The notes beneath the pieces are model-generated. The model did no database searches. It was given only the letters and a program-made list of their open reading frames with translations, and was not told where the DNA came from. From NCBI RefSeq assembly GCF_007671675.1, contig NZ_VCGW01000007.1, positions 1-64,000 on the forward strand: a DNA stretch of 64,000 bases. Reading direction: 5' to 3'. Shown here piece after piece: positions 26,008 to 36,097 of this stretch (positions are counted from its first letter, which is position 1; each line of letters starts with the position of its first letter). The DNA is from Marinobacter maritimus. GTDB lineage: Bacteria; Pseudomonadota; Gammaproteobacteria; Pseudomonadales; Oleiphilaceae. The translations under genes were made by a program, and so were the position numbers.

Positions 26008-26862
26008 ATGGAGCATACCTACCGTCTTGTGATTTCCTGCCCGGATGGGGTGGGAATTGTCGCCAAGGTGAGTAATTTTCTGTCTACCTACAACGGCTGG
26101 ATAACCGAAGCCAGCCACCACTCGGATACTCATAGTGGCTGGTTTTTCATGCGCCACGAAATCAAGGCCGAGTCTATCCCGTTTGGTCTTGAACAGTTTC
26201 GCGCCGCGTTTGCGCCGATTGCCCGGGAATTCGATATGCACTGGCATATCGCCGACTCGGCCCAGCCCAAAAAAGTGATCCTGATGTGCAGCAAGGAGTC
26301 CCACTGTGTGGCCGACCTCCTTTACCGCTGGCACAGCAACGAAATCAACGCTGAAATCGTCGCGGTTATCTCCAACCACGATGATTTGCGCCGTATGGTG
26401 GAGTGGCATGACATTCCATACCATCATATTCCGGTGAGCAAGGCTAACCGTGATGAGGCGTTTGCCCACATAGACGAGCTTTTTCAGAGTTATGAAGCCG
26501 ATGTGGTGGTGCTTGCACGCTACATGCAGATTTTGCCTGCCGAGCTTTGTGCAAAGTACTCAGGCAAGGTGATCAATATTCATCACAGCTTCCTGCCATC
26601 TTTTGCAGGCGCGAGGCCCTACCACCAGGCATACGGCCGTGGCGTGAAGCTGATCGGTGCTACCTGTCATTACGTGACCCAGGATCTTGATGAAGGGCCG
26701 ATTATTGAGCAGGACGTTATCCGCATCACGCACAGTGACACCATCGAAGACATGGTGCGCCTTGGTAAGGATGTAGAAAAAAACGTTCTTGCCCGGGGAT
26801 TGCGCTCTCATATTGAGGATCGCGTGATCACCCATGAAAACAAGACGGTAGTATTTGATTAA
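26008..26862 (+). CDS. purU: Formyltetrahydrofolate deformylase
   Basis: This 284-aa protein hydrolyses 10-formyl-THF to formate and THF, balancing one-carbon units and supplying formate for purT. An N-terminal ACT domain (residues 5-85) is followed by a formyl-transferase catalytic domain. Active-site elements are HHSFLPSFAGARPYHQAYGR and TCHYVTQDLDEGPIIEQD. AGGAAAGG precedes the start. It is divergent from ggt and 126 nt upstream of gyrA in the same direction. Confidence 0.96.
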   Translation: MEHTYRLVISCPDGVGIVAKVSNFLSTYNGWITEASHHSDTHSGWFFMRHEIKAESIPFGLEQFRAAFAPIAREFDMHWHIADSAQPKKVILMCSKESHCVADLLYRWHSNEINAEIVAVISNHDDLRRMVEWHDIPYHHIPVSKANRDEAFAHIDELFQSYEADVVVLARYMQILPAELCAKYSGKVINIHHSFLPSFAGARPYHQAYGRGVKLIGATCHYVTQDLDEGPIIEQDVIRITHSDTIEDMVRLGKDVEKNVLARGLRSHIEDRVITHENKTVVFD

Positions 26863-26988
26863 GGCTGCCTCACAGATGCCCCTGAAGGGGTGCGACTGTG
26901 GTAGAATCGGCGGCTTATTAAAGAATAACTACGGGGCCGGGAAGCGGCCCTGAAACGACTTCCAGATAACGCAAAGGAACCTTGCTCG

Positions 26989-29646
26989 ATGGGTGAATTA
27001 GCCAAAGAGATCCTGCCGGTCAATATTGAAGATGAACTGAAGCAGTCCTACCTGGATTACGCCATGAGCGTGATCGTCGGGCGGGCGCTTCCGGACGTGC
27101 GGGATGGCCTCAAGCCGGTTCACCGTCGCGTTCTGTTCGCCATGTCCGAACTGAATAACGACTGGAACAAGGCCTACAAGAAGTCCGCCCGTGTGGTGGG
27201 TGATGTTATTGGTAAATATCACCCGCACGGTGACTCTGCTGTTTATGACACCATCGTTCGTATGGCTCAGCCGTTCTCCCTGCGTTATCCGCTGGTAAAC
27301 GGTCAGGGCAACTTCGGTTCTATCGACGGCGATAACGCGGCAGCCATGCGTTATACCGAAATCCGCATGGAGAAAATTGCACACTCCCTGTTGGCGGATC
27401 TTGATAAAGAGACCGTGGATTTTGTCGATAACTACGACGGCACAGAGCGAATTCCTGAGGTTATGCCTACCCGGGTGCCCAACCTGCTGGTGAACGGCTC
27501 TTCCGGTATTGCCGTGGGCATGGCGACCAACATTCCGCCCCATAACCTGACCGAAGTGGTTAATGGGTGCCTGGCACTGATTGATAATCCCGATCTTACC
27601 TGTGATGAACTGATGGAGTTCATCCCGGGGCCGGACTTTCCGACCGAAGGCATCATCAATGGCCGTGCCGGCATTGTTGAGGCTTATCGTACCGGTCGCG
27701 GGCGTATCTACATTCGCGCTCGTCACGAAATCGAGCACGATAAGAAGACCAATCGTGATGCCATCATCATCACAGAATTGCCGTATCAGCTTAACAAGGC
27801 CCGTCTGATCGAAAAGATCGCCGAGCTGGTGAAAGAGAAGCGCCTGGAAGGCATCACCGAGCTGCGGGACGAGTCCAACAAAGAAGGTATTCGGGTTTTC
27901 ATAGAGCTGCGCCGCGGCGAAAACCCGGAAGTTGTTGTTAACAACCTGTTTACCCATACCCAGTTGCAGACGGTATTCGGTATCAATATGGTTGCGCTGA
28001 TCGACGGCGAGCCGAGAATCCTTAACCTCAAGGAAATGCTGGACGCGTTTGTGCGTCATCGCCGTGAAGTGGTGACCCGCCGCACCATCTTTGAGCTGCG
28101 CAAAGCCCGCGAACGTGGCCATATTCTTGAAGGCCTGACGGTTGCGCTGGCCAACATCGATGAAATGATCGAGCTGATCAAGGCTTCCCCGAGTTCTCTG
28201 GAAGCCAAAGAAAAGCTGATGGCCAAGGGCTGGGCGCCCGGTAACGTGATGGCGATGCTCGAGCGTGCTGGCGAAGACGCCTGCCGCCCGGACGACCTGC
28301 CGGAGATCTACGGCCTGCGCGATGGCCTGTACTTCATGTCTCCGGAGCAGACCCAGGCTATCCTGGACATGCGTCTGCACCGCCTGACCGGTCTGGAAAC
28401 TGAAAAGCTCCAGAACGAGTACAAGGATATTCTCGAGAAGATTGCCGGTCTGCTGGAAATTCTGGGTGATCCGGATCGCCTGATGCAGGTTATCCGTGAA
28501 GAGCTGCAAGCCGTGGTCGAAGAGTTCGGTGACGAGCGTCGCACGGAAATCACCAGCTCCCAGCGCGATCTGACGATTGCCGATCTGATTGATGAAGAAG
28601 AACTGGTTGTCACCATTTCCCACAGTGGTTATGCGAAGACCCAGGCAGTAGAAGACTATCAGGCCCAGCGCCGTGGTGGCCGTGGTAAAGCCGCGACTTC
28701 TATGAAAGACGAAGATTTCGTTGAGAAGCTGTTGGTCGCCAACTCCCACGACACCATTCTGTGCTTCTCCAACCGGGGCAAGGTTTACTGGTTGCGTGTA
28801 TTCGAGATTCCCCGTGCCAGCCGCGCATCCCGTGGCCGGCCGATGGTGAATATTCTGCCGCTGGATGAAGGTGAACGCATCACTACCTTCCTTCCCGTGC
28901 GGGATTATCCGGAAAACCAGTTTGTTCTGATGGCAACGTCTGCGGGCGTCGTCAAGAAAACACGCTTGCCAAACTTCTCTCGCCCACGCAGCAGTGGCCT
29001 GATTGCTTTGTCTCTGGACGAAGGCGATACATTGATTGGCGCTGCGATAACCGAAGGCGATGCTGAAATCATGCTGTTCTCCACAGCTGGCAAAGCGGTT
29101 CGTTTTAATGAAGAAGCCGTTCGCCCGTTAAGCCGGACAGCACGTGGCGTACGTGGTATCAGAATGCCGGAAGGCCACCAGGTGGTCTCCCTGATCATTC
29201 CTCAGGAAGGCGGCGTTATTCTGACCGCCAGTGAGAACGGTTACGGAAAGCGCACGGCGATTGATGAATTCCCGACTTACAGCCGCGGCAGTCAGGGCGT
29301 TATCGCCATGCAGTGCTCAGATCGTAACGGCAACCTGGTAACTGCGCTGCAGCTGTTCGACGGCGATGAAATGATGCTGATTTCCGACAAGGGCACGCTG
29401 GTTCGTACCCGCACGGATGAAGTATCGATTCTCAGCCGGAACACCCAGGGCGTGCGGTTGATCAGGTTGAGCCAGGAAGACGAGCGCCTGGTAGGTGTAG
29501 AGCGGATTGCCGAAACCGACGAAGATGACATCGATAGTGTAGGTATCGAAGGTACTGAGGTAGAAGGTACTGATATTGAGGGCCAAGACGCTTCGACAGA
29601 CGAAAGCCCAAACAACAGTCCGGAACAGGATGCTGGCGAGGAATAA
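26989..29646 (+). CDS. gyrA: DNA gyrase subunit A
   Basis: This 885-aa protein is the breakage-reunion subunit of gyrase. The catalytic tyrosine is Y122 (AAMRYTEIR). The quinolone-determining region reads HPHGDSAVYDTIV with Ser83 and Asp87, the sensitive-type residues. The C-terminal beta-pinwheel has the GyrA-box QRRGGRGK. An acidic Glu/Asp/Thr-rich tail (about 835-885) closes the protein. AAAGGA precedes the start. It lies just before serC, the conserved order in Pseudomonas-like genomes. Confidence 0.98.
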   Translation: MGELAKEILPVNIEDELKQSYLDYAMSVIVGRALPDVRDGLKPVHRRVLFAMSELNNDWNKAYKKSARVVGDVIGKYHPHGDSAVYDTIVRMAQPFSLRYPLVNGQGNFGSIDGDNAAAMRYTEIRMEKIAHSLLADLDKETVDFVDNYDGTERIPEVMPTRVPNLLVNGSSGIAVGMATNIPPHNLTEVVNGCLALIDNPDLTCDELMEFIPGPDFPTEGIINGRAGIVEAYRTGRGRIYIRARHEIEHDKKTNRDAIIITELPYQLNKARLIEKIAELVKEKRLEGITELRDESNKEGIRVFIELRRGENPEVVVNNLFTHTQLQTVFGINMVALIDGEPRILNLKEMLDAFVRHRREVVTRRTIFELRKARERGHILEGLTVALANIDEMIELIKASPSSLEAKEKLMAKGWAPGNVMAMLERAGEDACRPDDLPEIYGLRDGLYFMSPEQTQAILDMRLHRLTGLETEKLQNEYKDILEKIAGLLEILGDPDRLMQVIREELQAVVEEFGDERRTEITSSQRDLTIADLIDEEELVVTISHSGYAKTQAVEDYQAQRRGGRGKAATSMKDEDFVEKLLVANSHDTILCFSNRGKVYWLRVFEIPRASRASRGRPMVNILPLDEGERITTFLPVRDYPENQFVLMATSAGVVKKTRLPNFSRPRSSGLIALSLDEGDTLIGAAITEGDAEIMLFSTAGKAVRFNEEAVRPLSRTARGVRGIRMPEGHQVVSLIIPQEGGVILTASENGYGKRTAIDEFPTYSRGSQGVIAMQCSDRNGNLVTALQLFDGDEMMLISDKGTLVRTRTDEVSILSRNTQGVRLIRLSQEDERLVGVERIAETDEDDIDSVGIEGTEVEGTDIEGQDASTDESPNNSPEQDAGEE

Positions 29647-29696
29647 GCCAGCATTGCCGAACACAGAATCCGCAAGACGTGAGAGACCACAGGATC

Positions 29697-30779
29697 ATGA
29701 GCAGGGCGTATAACTTTTGTGCAGGTCCGGCAACCTTGCCGGAAAGTGTGCTGGCACAGGCACGGGATGAAATGCTGGACTGGCGTGGCACGGGTATGTC
29801 GGTGATGGAAATGAGCCATCGCAGCGATGCGTTTGTGGAAATTGCCGAAACTGCTGAGCAGGATGTTCGTGAATTGGCTGGAGTATCAGACGATTACGCC
29901 GTTCTCTTCATGCAGGGTGGGGCGTCCAGCCAGTTCTCCACCATCCCTTTGAACCTGCTTGGCGACAAAGCGTCTGCGGATTATGTGAACACAGGAATCT
30001 GGTCGACGAAGGCCATTGCTGAGGCGAGACGCTACGGCAATGTGAACGTGGTCGCCAGCTCGGAAGGTAACGGCTTCGCCAGCATTCCGGACCAGGCTTC
30101 GTGGCAGACCCGTACTGATGCGGCATACCTGCATTACACGCCGAACGAAACCATCGGCGGCCTGGAATTCGATTTTGTTCCGGACAGCGCAGGTGTTCCC
30201 CTGGTAGCGGATATGTCTTCTAACATGCTTTCGCGCCCGGTGGATGTCTCGAAGTTCGGCCTTATCTACGCCGGCGCACAGAAAAATATCGGCCCTTCCG
30301 GGCTGGTTGTGGTCATCATCCGGAAAGACCTTCTGGGCAAAGCCCGCAAAGAAACGCCGACCATGATGAATTATCAGGTGATTGCCGATAACGGCTCCAT
30401 GTACAACACGCCAGCAACCTACTCCTGGTACCTCGCGGGCCTGGTGTTCAAGTGGCTTAAAGCCCAGGGTGGCGTTAAGGCAATGGGCGAGACGAATCAG
30501 CGGAAGGCGAAAAAACTGTACGACTTCATTGATACCAATGAATTTTACGCCAATCCAATTGAACCACGCTTCCGATCCTGGATGAACGTCCCCTTTACCC
30601 TGAGGGATGATGCCCTGAACAGTGCATTCCTCGAGGGCGCCAATGTGCGGAACTTGCTGAACCTGGCTGGTCACCGCTCGGTAGGAGGCATGCGCGCAAG
30701 CATCTATAACGCCATGCCCGAGGCAGGCGTGGATGCGCTGATTCAGTACATGACAGAATTTGCCAGAGAGCGGGGCTGA
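29697..30779 (+). CDS. serC: Phosphoserine aminotransferase
   Basis: This 360-aa PLP enzyme converts 3-phosphohydroxypyruvate to phosphoserine in serine synthesis and also serves pyridoxal synthesis. It opens with RAYNFCAGPATLPESVL. The PLP lysine lies in YAGAQKNIGPSGL, and the end has LAGHRSVGGMRASIYNAMP. The ATG at 29697 has AGGA 5 nt upstream; an in-frame ATG lies 18 nt earlier. It begins the serC-pheA-hisC-tyrA/aroA-cmk-rpsA run, 50 nt after gyrA, and ends 2 nt before pheA. Confidence 0.97.
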   Translation: MSRAYNFCAGPATLPESVLAQARDEMLDWRGTGMSVMEMSHRSDAFVEIAETAEQDVRELAGVSDDYAVLFMQGGASSQFSTIPLNLLGDKASADYVNTGIWSTKAIAEARRYGNVNVVASSEGNGFASIPDQASWQTRTDAAYLHYTPNETIGGLEFDFVPDSAGVPLVADMSSNMLSRPVDVSKFGLIYAGAQKNIGPSGLVVVIIRKDLLGKARKETPTMMNYQVIADNGSMYNTPATYSWYLAGLVFKWLKAQGGVKAMGETNQRKAKKLYDFIDTNEFYANPIEPRFRSWMNVPFTLRDDALNSAFLEGANVRNLLNLAGHRSVGGMRASIYNAMPEAGVDALIQYMTEFARERG

Positions 30780-30781
30780 TC

Positions 30782-31879
30782 ATGAGTGATGAGCAAGTCC
30801 GTCTCGGAGAACTTCGAGTAGAAATAGATAATCTTGATCAGAAGATCATGGAGTTGATCAGTGCCCGCGCCAAATGCGCTCAGGAAGTGGCCCATGTGAA
30901 AATGGCCGCGAACCCCGGGCAGGATGTGTTTTTCTACCGTCCTGAGCGGGAAGCGCAGGTCTTGCGTCGCATCAAGGAGGCCAATCCAGGCCCTCTGCCC
31001 GGCGAAGAGATGGCGCGACTGTTTCGCGAGATCATGTCGGCTTGCCTGGCTCTGGAAAAGCCCATGCACATTGCCTTTCTGGGGCCTATCGGCACCTTTA
31101 CCCAGGCGGCAGCCCTCAAGCATTTCGGACATTCTGTTGTCAGCGTGCCTTTGCCGGCAATTGATGCAGTTTTCCGAGAAGTGGAATCCGGCGCCGCGCA
31201 CTACGGTGTGGTGCCGGTTGAGAATTCCACCGAAGGCATGATCAATCACACGCTTGATATGTTCATGTCATCTCCGCTGAAAATCTGCGGTGAAGTGCAG
31301 CTGAGAATTCACCACCACCTTCTGGTGTCACCGGAGTTCCGGGACCAGGAGATAACCCGCATCTACTCGCACCAGCAGTCGTTCGCCCAGTGCCGTCAGT
31401 GGCTGGATACCCATCGCTATGGTATTGAGCGAGTAACGGTTTCCAGTAATGCCGAAGCGGCACGTCGCGCGGCCAAGGAGCCAGGTGCCGCTGCGATTGC
31501 CGGTGATATGGCCGCCGAGCTGTATGGTCTGGAGAAACTGGCGAATAGCATTGAAGACCGACCCGACAACACCACCCGGTTCCTGATTATCGGCCGGGAA
31601 GAAGTGCCAGCCAGCGGACATGACAAATCGTCGATACTTGTCTCCATGAGAAACAAGCCTGGCGCGCTGTATCAGTTGCTGGAGCCGTTCCATAGCCATG
31701 GGATCAGCCTTACCCGGATTGAAACCCGGCCTTCGCCCAGTGGCACCTGGGCCTATGTGTTCTACATAGATTTTGAAGGGCACATGGACGACGAGCAGGC
31801 GCACAAAGTGCTCGCCGAAGTGGATGAAGAAGCTGTTGAGCTCAAGCGTTTGGGCTCCTACCCCATCGGTGTTCTTTAG
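30782..31879 (+). CDS. pheA: Bifunctional chorismate mutase / prephenate dehydratase (P-protein)
   Basis: This 365-aa enzyme makes phenylpyruvate from chorismate. The N-terminal ~90 residues are the AroQ mutase (LRVEIDNLDQKIMELISARA). The dehydratase domain follows (FLGPIGTFTQAAALKHFG, NSTEGMINHTLD). A C-terminal ACT domain (SILVSMRNKPGALYQLL, then SLTRIETRPS) is the phenylalanine feedback site. It starts 2 nt after serC, in one transcript with hisC and tyrA/aroA. Confidence 0.97.
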   Translation: MSDEQVRLGELRVEIDNLDQKIMELISARAKCAQEVAHVKMAANPGQDVFFYRPEREAQVLRRIKEANPGPLPGEEMARLFREIMSACLALEKPMHIAFLGPIGTFTQAAALKHFGHSVVSVPLPAIDAVFREVESGAAHYGVVPVENSTEGMINHTLDMFMSSPLKICGEVQLRIHHHLLVSPEFRDQEITRIYSHQQSFAQCRQWLDTHRYGIERVTVSSNAEAARRAAKEPGAAAIAGDMAAELYGLEKLANSIEDRPDNTTRFLIIGREEVPASGHDKSSILVSMRNKPGALYQLLEPFHSHGISLTRIETRPSPSGTWAYVFYIDFEGHMDDEQAHKVLAEVDEEAVELKRLGSYPIGVL

Positions 31880-31902
31880 TATCAGCCAGTTGAGGAGGGT
31901 AT

Positions 31903-33027
31903 ATGGCCATTGACTATCAGAGCCTTGCGGTAACAGGCGTTCAGGCTTTGTCTCCCTATCAGCCTGGCAAGCCAATCAGTGAGCTGGCCCGTGAGCTGGG
32001 TCTGAATCCGGCAGACATTATCAAGCTTGCCAGTAATGAAAACCCCTTGGGCCCCAGCAAGAAAGCGATCGCTGCTGCCCAAAACGAATTGACTGACCTC
32101 TGCCTTTATCCCGACGGCAACGGGTTTGACCTGAAACAGAAGCTGTCTGGGCGTCTGGGCGTTGGCGCCGACCAGATCACACTTGGAAACGGTTCAAACG
32201 ATGTGCTCGAAGTAATTGCACGTTGCTTTGCGGATACCCGTTCCGAGGTTGTGTTTTCCCAGTATGCGTTTGCCGTTTATCCAATTGTTACTCAAGCTAT
32301 TGGTGCCAAAGCGGTTGCCGTACCGGCTAAAGACTGGGGCCACGATCTGGATGCCATGGCGGCGGCAGTGACCGAACGCACGCGACTGATCTTTGTAGCC
32401 AACCCGAACAATCCTACGGGAACCGTGCACGATGCAGGCGCCATTGAAGCGTTTCTGGGCAAGGTTCCCGAGGGTGTGCTGGTGGTTCTTGATGAGGCCT
32501 ACTGTGAGTACATGACCGGTGAGAAGGATCCCGACGGCGTTGAGCTGTTATCCCGCTTCCCGAATCTGATTGTGTGTCGCACCTTTTCCAAGGCTTGGGG
32601 TCTTGCGGCCTTGCGCGTCGGCTACAGTGTCAGCTCACCGGCCATTGCTGACATTCTGAACCGTGTCCGCCAGCCCTTTAACGTCAGCTCCGTTGCGCTT
32701 GCAGCGGCTACGGCGGTGCTGGACGACGAAGAGTATCTGCAGCGCTCCCGCGAAACCAACAGCACCGGCTTAAAGCAGCTGGAAGAGGCTTTTGATCAGA
32801 TGGGCCTCAGGTATATTCCGTCATCAGGAAACTTTGTAGCGGTTGAAGTCGGTCCGCAAGCCATGGGCGTCTATCAGGCTTTGCTGGCCCACGGTGTTAT
32901 TGTGCGCCCCATCGCGGGTTACGGCATGCCTGAGCACCTTCGGGTGTCAGTGGGCTTGCCTGCTCAAAATGAACATTTTATCGATGCGCTCTCAAAAGCG
33001 TTGGCAGCCGCAGGGCAGGGAGCCTGA
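31903..33027 (+). CDS. hisC: Histidinol-phosphate / aromatic amino acid aminotransferase (HisC2 type)
   Basis: This 374-aa fold-type I PLP aminotransferase has IKLASNENPLGPSKKA near the start, the Asn/Asp/Tyr PLP contacts (NPNNPTG, LDEAYCEY) and the Schiff-base lysine in RTFSKAWGLAALRVGY. Its place between pheA and tyrA suggests it transaminates phenylpyruvate and hydroxyphenylpyruvate as well as or instead of histidinol phosphate. GGAGGG precedes the ATG. One base separates its stop from the tyrA/aroA start. Confidence 0.93.
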   Translation: MAIDYQSLAVTGVQALSPYQPGKPISELARELGLNPADIIKLASNENPLGPSKKAIAAAQNELTDLCLYPDGNGFDLKQKLSGRLGVGADQITLGNGSNDVLEVIARCFADTRSEVVFSQYAFAVYPIVTQAIGAKAVAVPAKDWGHDLDAMAAAVTERTRLIFVANPNNPTGTVHDAGAIEAFLGKVPEGVLVVLDEAYCEYMTGEKDPDGVELLSRFPNLIVCRTFSKAWGLAALRVGYSVSSPAIADILNRVRQPFNVSSVALAAATAVLDDEEYLQRSRETNSTGLKQLEEAFDQMGLRYIPSSGNFVAVEVGPQAMGVYQALLAHGVIVRPIAGYGMPEHLRVSVGLPAQNEHFIDALSKALAAAGQGA

Positions 33028-33028
33028 G

Positions 33029-35287
33029 GTGTCGTCTGGCGAGCGGCTCTTCCAGCGTGTTGCTGTAATCGGTCTGGGCCTGATAGGTGGCTCACTGGCT
33101 GGCGCCATTCGCAAAAACGGTCTGGCAGGGGAAGTCGTTGGCGCGGATCAACGTAAAGAAGATCTTTTGCTGGGCCAGTCACTGGGAGTGATTGATACCA
33201 TTGCAGAAACGGTCGCAGAGGCCGTTCAGGGCTCAGATCTTGTTGTGCTGGCCGTGCCGGTAAAGGCGACCCGTAAGGTGCTGGAAGAAATACGCCCGCA
33301 TCTTGCTGCAGGCGCGATTCTGACCGACGTAGGCAGTACCAAATCGGGCTTTGTAAAGGATGTTGAAGCGGTGTTCGGGGAATTTCTGCCCCGTATTATT
33401 CCCGGGCATCCCATTGCGGGGTCTGAGAGAAGCGGTATTCGCGCGGCTAACCCGAACTTGTTCGCCAACCACAAAGTCATACTGACACCGCCTGAGAATG
33501 TCAGTCGTTTTCATCTGGACAGGCTCCGGGCGTTATGGGAGGGGTGCGGTGCTACCGTGCTCACCATGTCGGTTGCGTATCACGATGAAGTTCTGGCTGC
33601 GACCAGTCATTTACCGCACCTGATTGCCTTTTCACTGGTCGATACACTGGCGGGAGAAGACGAGAATATGGATATTTTCCGGTACGCTGCCGGCGGGTTC
33701 CGCGATTTTACCCGGATTGCCGCGAGCGATCCGGTGATGTGGCACGATATTTTTCTTTCCAACCGTGACGCCGTTCTCCGGGTGATTGACCATTTCACTC
33801 ACGATCTGGATCAGTTGCGCACTGCCATCGCTGACCAGGATGGTGCCACGCTGTTGAGCGTATTCAGTCGCGCCAAGGCGGCGCGCGAACATTTTTCCAA
33901 AATGCTTTCAGGACAGGCCTACGTGACAAAAAACAGTGAAAATCAAGTGACGTTCCGTCTTCAGCCCGGTGGCACAGTGACCGGTGATATACGAGTCCCC
34001 GGGGACAAGTCCATGTCCCATCGCTCAATCATGCTCGGAGCTCTGGCTGAGGGCGTAACCGACGTAAAGGGCTTTCTTGAAGGTGAGGACAGCCTGGCAA
34101 CGCTTCAGGCGTTTCGCGATATGGGTGTTGCGATTGAAGGGCCGACCGAAGGCTTTGTGCGCATTCATGGTGTTGGAATGCATGGCCTGCAGGCCCCGCG
34201 AGGCCCTATCTATCTAGGCAATTCCGGTACGGGTATGCGATTGTTCGCAGGCCTGTTGGCTGCGCAGCCTTTTGAATCCGAGCTTACCGGCGATGCCAGT
34301 CTTTCAGTACGGCCGATGAACCGTGTTGCGGATCCACTGCGATCAATGGGTGCTGTTATCGACACGGCTGAGGGCGGTCGTCCGCCTCTGAAAATCAGGG
34401 GCAGTAAAGACAAAAAGCTTACCGGCATCCATTACGATATGCCGGTTGCCAGCGCCCAGGTAAAATCCTGTCTGTTGCTTGCCGGCCTCTATGCTGAAGG
34501 CACTACGTCCGTTACCGAGCCAGCGCCAACGCGGGATCACACTGAGCGTATGCTAACCGGTTTTGGCTATAAAGTAGAACGTCATGGCCCGACTGCCAAG
34601 GTTCACGGTGGCGGCAAGCTGACGGCTACTGCTATTGATGTACCTGCAGATATCTCATCGGCCGCTTTTTTTCTGGTTGCGGCCAGTATTGCTCCGGGGT
34701 CTGACCTTGTCTTACGCCACGTGGGCATGAACCCGACAAGGGTGGGCGTGATCAATATTCTGCAGCAGATGGGCGCAAATATTGAAGTGATGGACGAACG
34801 GGAAATCGGCGGCGAACCCGTTGCCGACCTGCGCGTTCGTTCCGCTGAGCTCAAAGGCATAGATATTCCGGAAGACCAGGTGCCTTTGGCCATTGATGAA
34901 TTTCCGGCTCTGTTCATTGCTGCCACTTGTGCCACCGGTCGCACGGTACTGACCGGTGCCGAGGAGTTGCGGGTAAAAGAAAGTGATCGCATTCAGGTGA
35001 TGGCCGATGGCCTTGCAGCGCTGGGTGTTGTTACAACGGTAACGGCGGACGGCATTGTTATTGAAGGTGGCCAGACGATCAAAGGCGGCTCCGTTCACAG
35101 TCATGGAGACCATCGTATTGCCATGTCCTTTGCTGTTGCCTCGCTGCGGGCGACCGGTGAGATTGAAATAGACGATTGCGCGAACGTGGCGACGTCTTTC
35201 CCGGGCTTTGTGGAACTGGCGAAAAAAACCGGTATCAACATCGCAGCCGAGGGGGCCGCAAGGGCCGCTGAACAGGGAGTACATTGA
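33029..35287 (+). CDS. Fused prephenate dehydrogenase / EPSP synthase
   Basis: This 752-aa two-enzyme fusion has an N-terminal TyrA domain (~1-300) with an NAD site (VAVIGLGLIGGSLAGAIR) and HPIAGSERSGI, making hydroxyphenylpyruvate. The C-terminal AroA domain (~315-752) has PGDKSMSHRSIML, GNSGTGMRL, RPMNRVADPL and KESDRIQVM, making 5-enolpyruvylshikimate-3-phosphate. The proposed start is GTG 33029, one base after hisC, with GGGAG upstream; no suitable ATG exists before the NAD motif, and further upstream the frame lies inside hisC. The same fusion occurs in Pseudomonas. AroA residues resemble the class I, glyphosate-sensitive type. Confidence 0.94.
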   Translation: MSSGERLFQRVAVIGLGLIGGSLAGAIRKNGLAGEVVGADQRKEDLLLGQSLGVIDTIAETVAEAVQGSDLVVLAVPVKATRKVLEEIRPHLAAGAILTDVGSTKSGFVKDVEAVFGEFLPRIIPGHPIAGSERSGIRAANPNLFANHKVILTPPENVSRFHLDRLRALWEGCGATVLTMSVAYHDEVLAATSHLPHLIAFSLVDTLAGEDENMDIFRYAAGGFRDFTRIAASDPVMWHDIFLSNRDAVLRVIDHFTHDLDQLRTAIADQDGATLLSVFSRAKAAREHFSKMLSGQAYVTKNSENQVTFRLQPGGTVTGDIRVPGDKSMSHRSIMLGALAEGVTDVKGFLEGEDSLATLQAFRDMGVAIEGPTEGFVRIHGVGMHGLQAPRGPIYLGNSGTGMRLFAGLLAAQPFESELTGDASLSVRPMNRVADPLRSMGAVIDTAEGGRPPLKIRGSKDKKLTGIHYDMPVASAQVKSCLLLAGLYAEGTTSVTEPAPTRDHTERMLTGFGYKVERHGPTAKVHGGGKLTATAIDVPADISSAAFFLVAASIAPGSDLVLRHVGMNPTRVGVINILQQMGANIEVMDEREIGGEPVADLRVRSAELKGIDIPEDQVPLAIDEFPALFIAATCATGRTVLTGAEELRVKESDRIQVMADGLAALGVVTTVTADGIVIEGGQTIKGGSVHSHGDHRIAMSFAVASLRATGEIEIDDCANVATSFPGFVELAKKTGINIAAEGAARAAEQGVH

Positions 35288-35967
35288 TGTCGGAAGGGCA
35301 TGCACCAGTCATCGCAGTTGACGGCCCGGGTGGTTCCGGTAAGGGTACGGTCACTCAGATGCTGGCCAGGAAGCTGGGCTGGCACCTGCTCGACAGCGGC
35401 GCACTTTACCGGCTGACAGCGCTTGCGGCAACGCGCCAAAGCGTATCGCTCGATGATGAGGCGGCACTGATAAAGGTGGCCGCGTCTCTGGATGTTGCGT
35501 TCAAGCCAACACCGGAAGGCGAGCCCGCAAAAGTTATTCTGGCAGGGGAGGATGTCACCTCTGAAATCCGTACGGAAACCTGTGGCAACAATGCATCGCG
35601 TATCGCGGTCATGCAGCCGGTCCGTGATGCGCTCCTGCAGCGCCAGCGGGACTTCCAGCAGCCGCCGGGCCTGGTCGCAGACGGTCGGGATATGGGCACC
35701 GTGGTGTTTCCGAATGCCCCGGTCAAAATTTTTCTGACAGCCAGCGCTGAAGAGCGTGCCCGCCGACGTTTCAGCCAGTTGAAGGCTGCGGGTGTCGATG
35801 TTAGTATTGACGCCCTTTTAGAGGAGATACGGGTCCGTGATGAACGGGATATGAACCGTTCCGCAGCCCCTCTCAAGCCCGCAGATGATGCGCAAGTCAT
35901 TGATTCTACAGGTTTGAGTATACAAGAGGTGCTAGACAGGTGTATGGCCGCAGTAGGCCAGGCCTGA
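35287..35967 (+). CDS. cmk: Cytidylate kinase
   Basis: This 226-aa enzyme phosphorylates CMP and dCMP. The P-loop is GPGGSGKGTVTQML and the CMP-binding region contains LDSGALYRLTALAA. The RDMGTVVFPNAPVKIFLTAS stretch and the LID arginines (ARRR) follow. The ATG overlaps the tyrA/aroA stop (TGATG), so translation is coupled; a TTG directly upstream is less likely. It is followed by rpsA after 130 nt, the standard cmk-rpsA arrangement. Confidence 0.97.
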   Translation: MSEGHAPVIAVDGPGGSGKGTVTQMLARKLGWHLLDSGALYRLTALAATRQSVSLDDEAALIKVAASLDVAFKPTPEGEPAKVILAGEDVTSEIRTETCGNNASRIAVMQPVRDALLQRQRDFQQPPGLVADGRDMGTVVFPNAPVKIFLTASAEERARRRFSQLKAAGVDVSIDALLEEIRVRDERDMNRSAAPLKPADDAQVIDSTGLSIQEVLDRCMAAVGQA

Positions 35968-36097
35968 CTACACCTTTTTGTCGTTGAAATGCCGGAAACA
36001 GTGAAATCTGCCAGCCGCTGGCTGATTCCGGAACTTATTAACAGACCGTGTTGCTGGTGACACGGAGCATACTTGCATTGAACCTATAGGACTCATA

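Noticed and set aside
26998..28749. A 583-residue open frame antisense to gyrA
   Set aside because: It is a by-product of GC-rich codon use in gyrA; the gyrA frame carries every known motif and the antisense one none.
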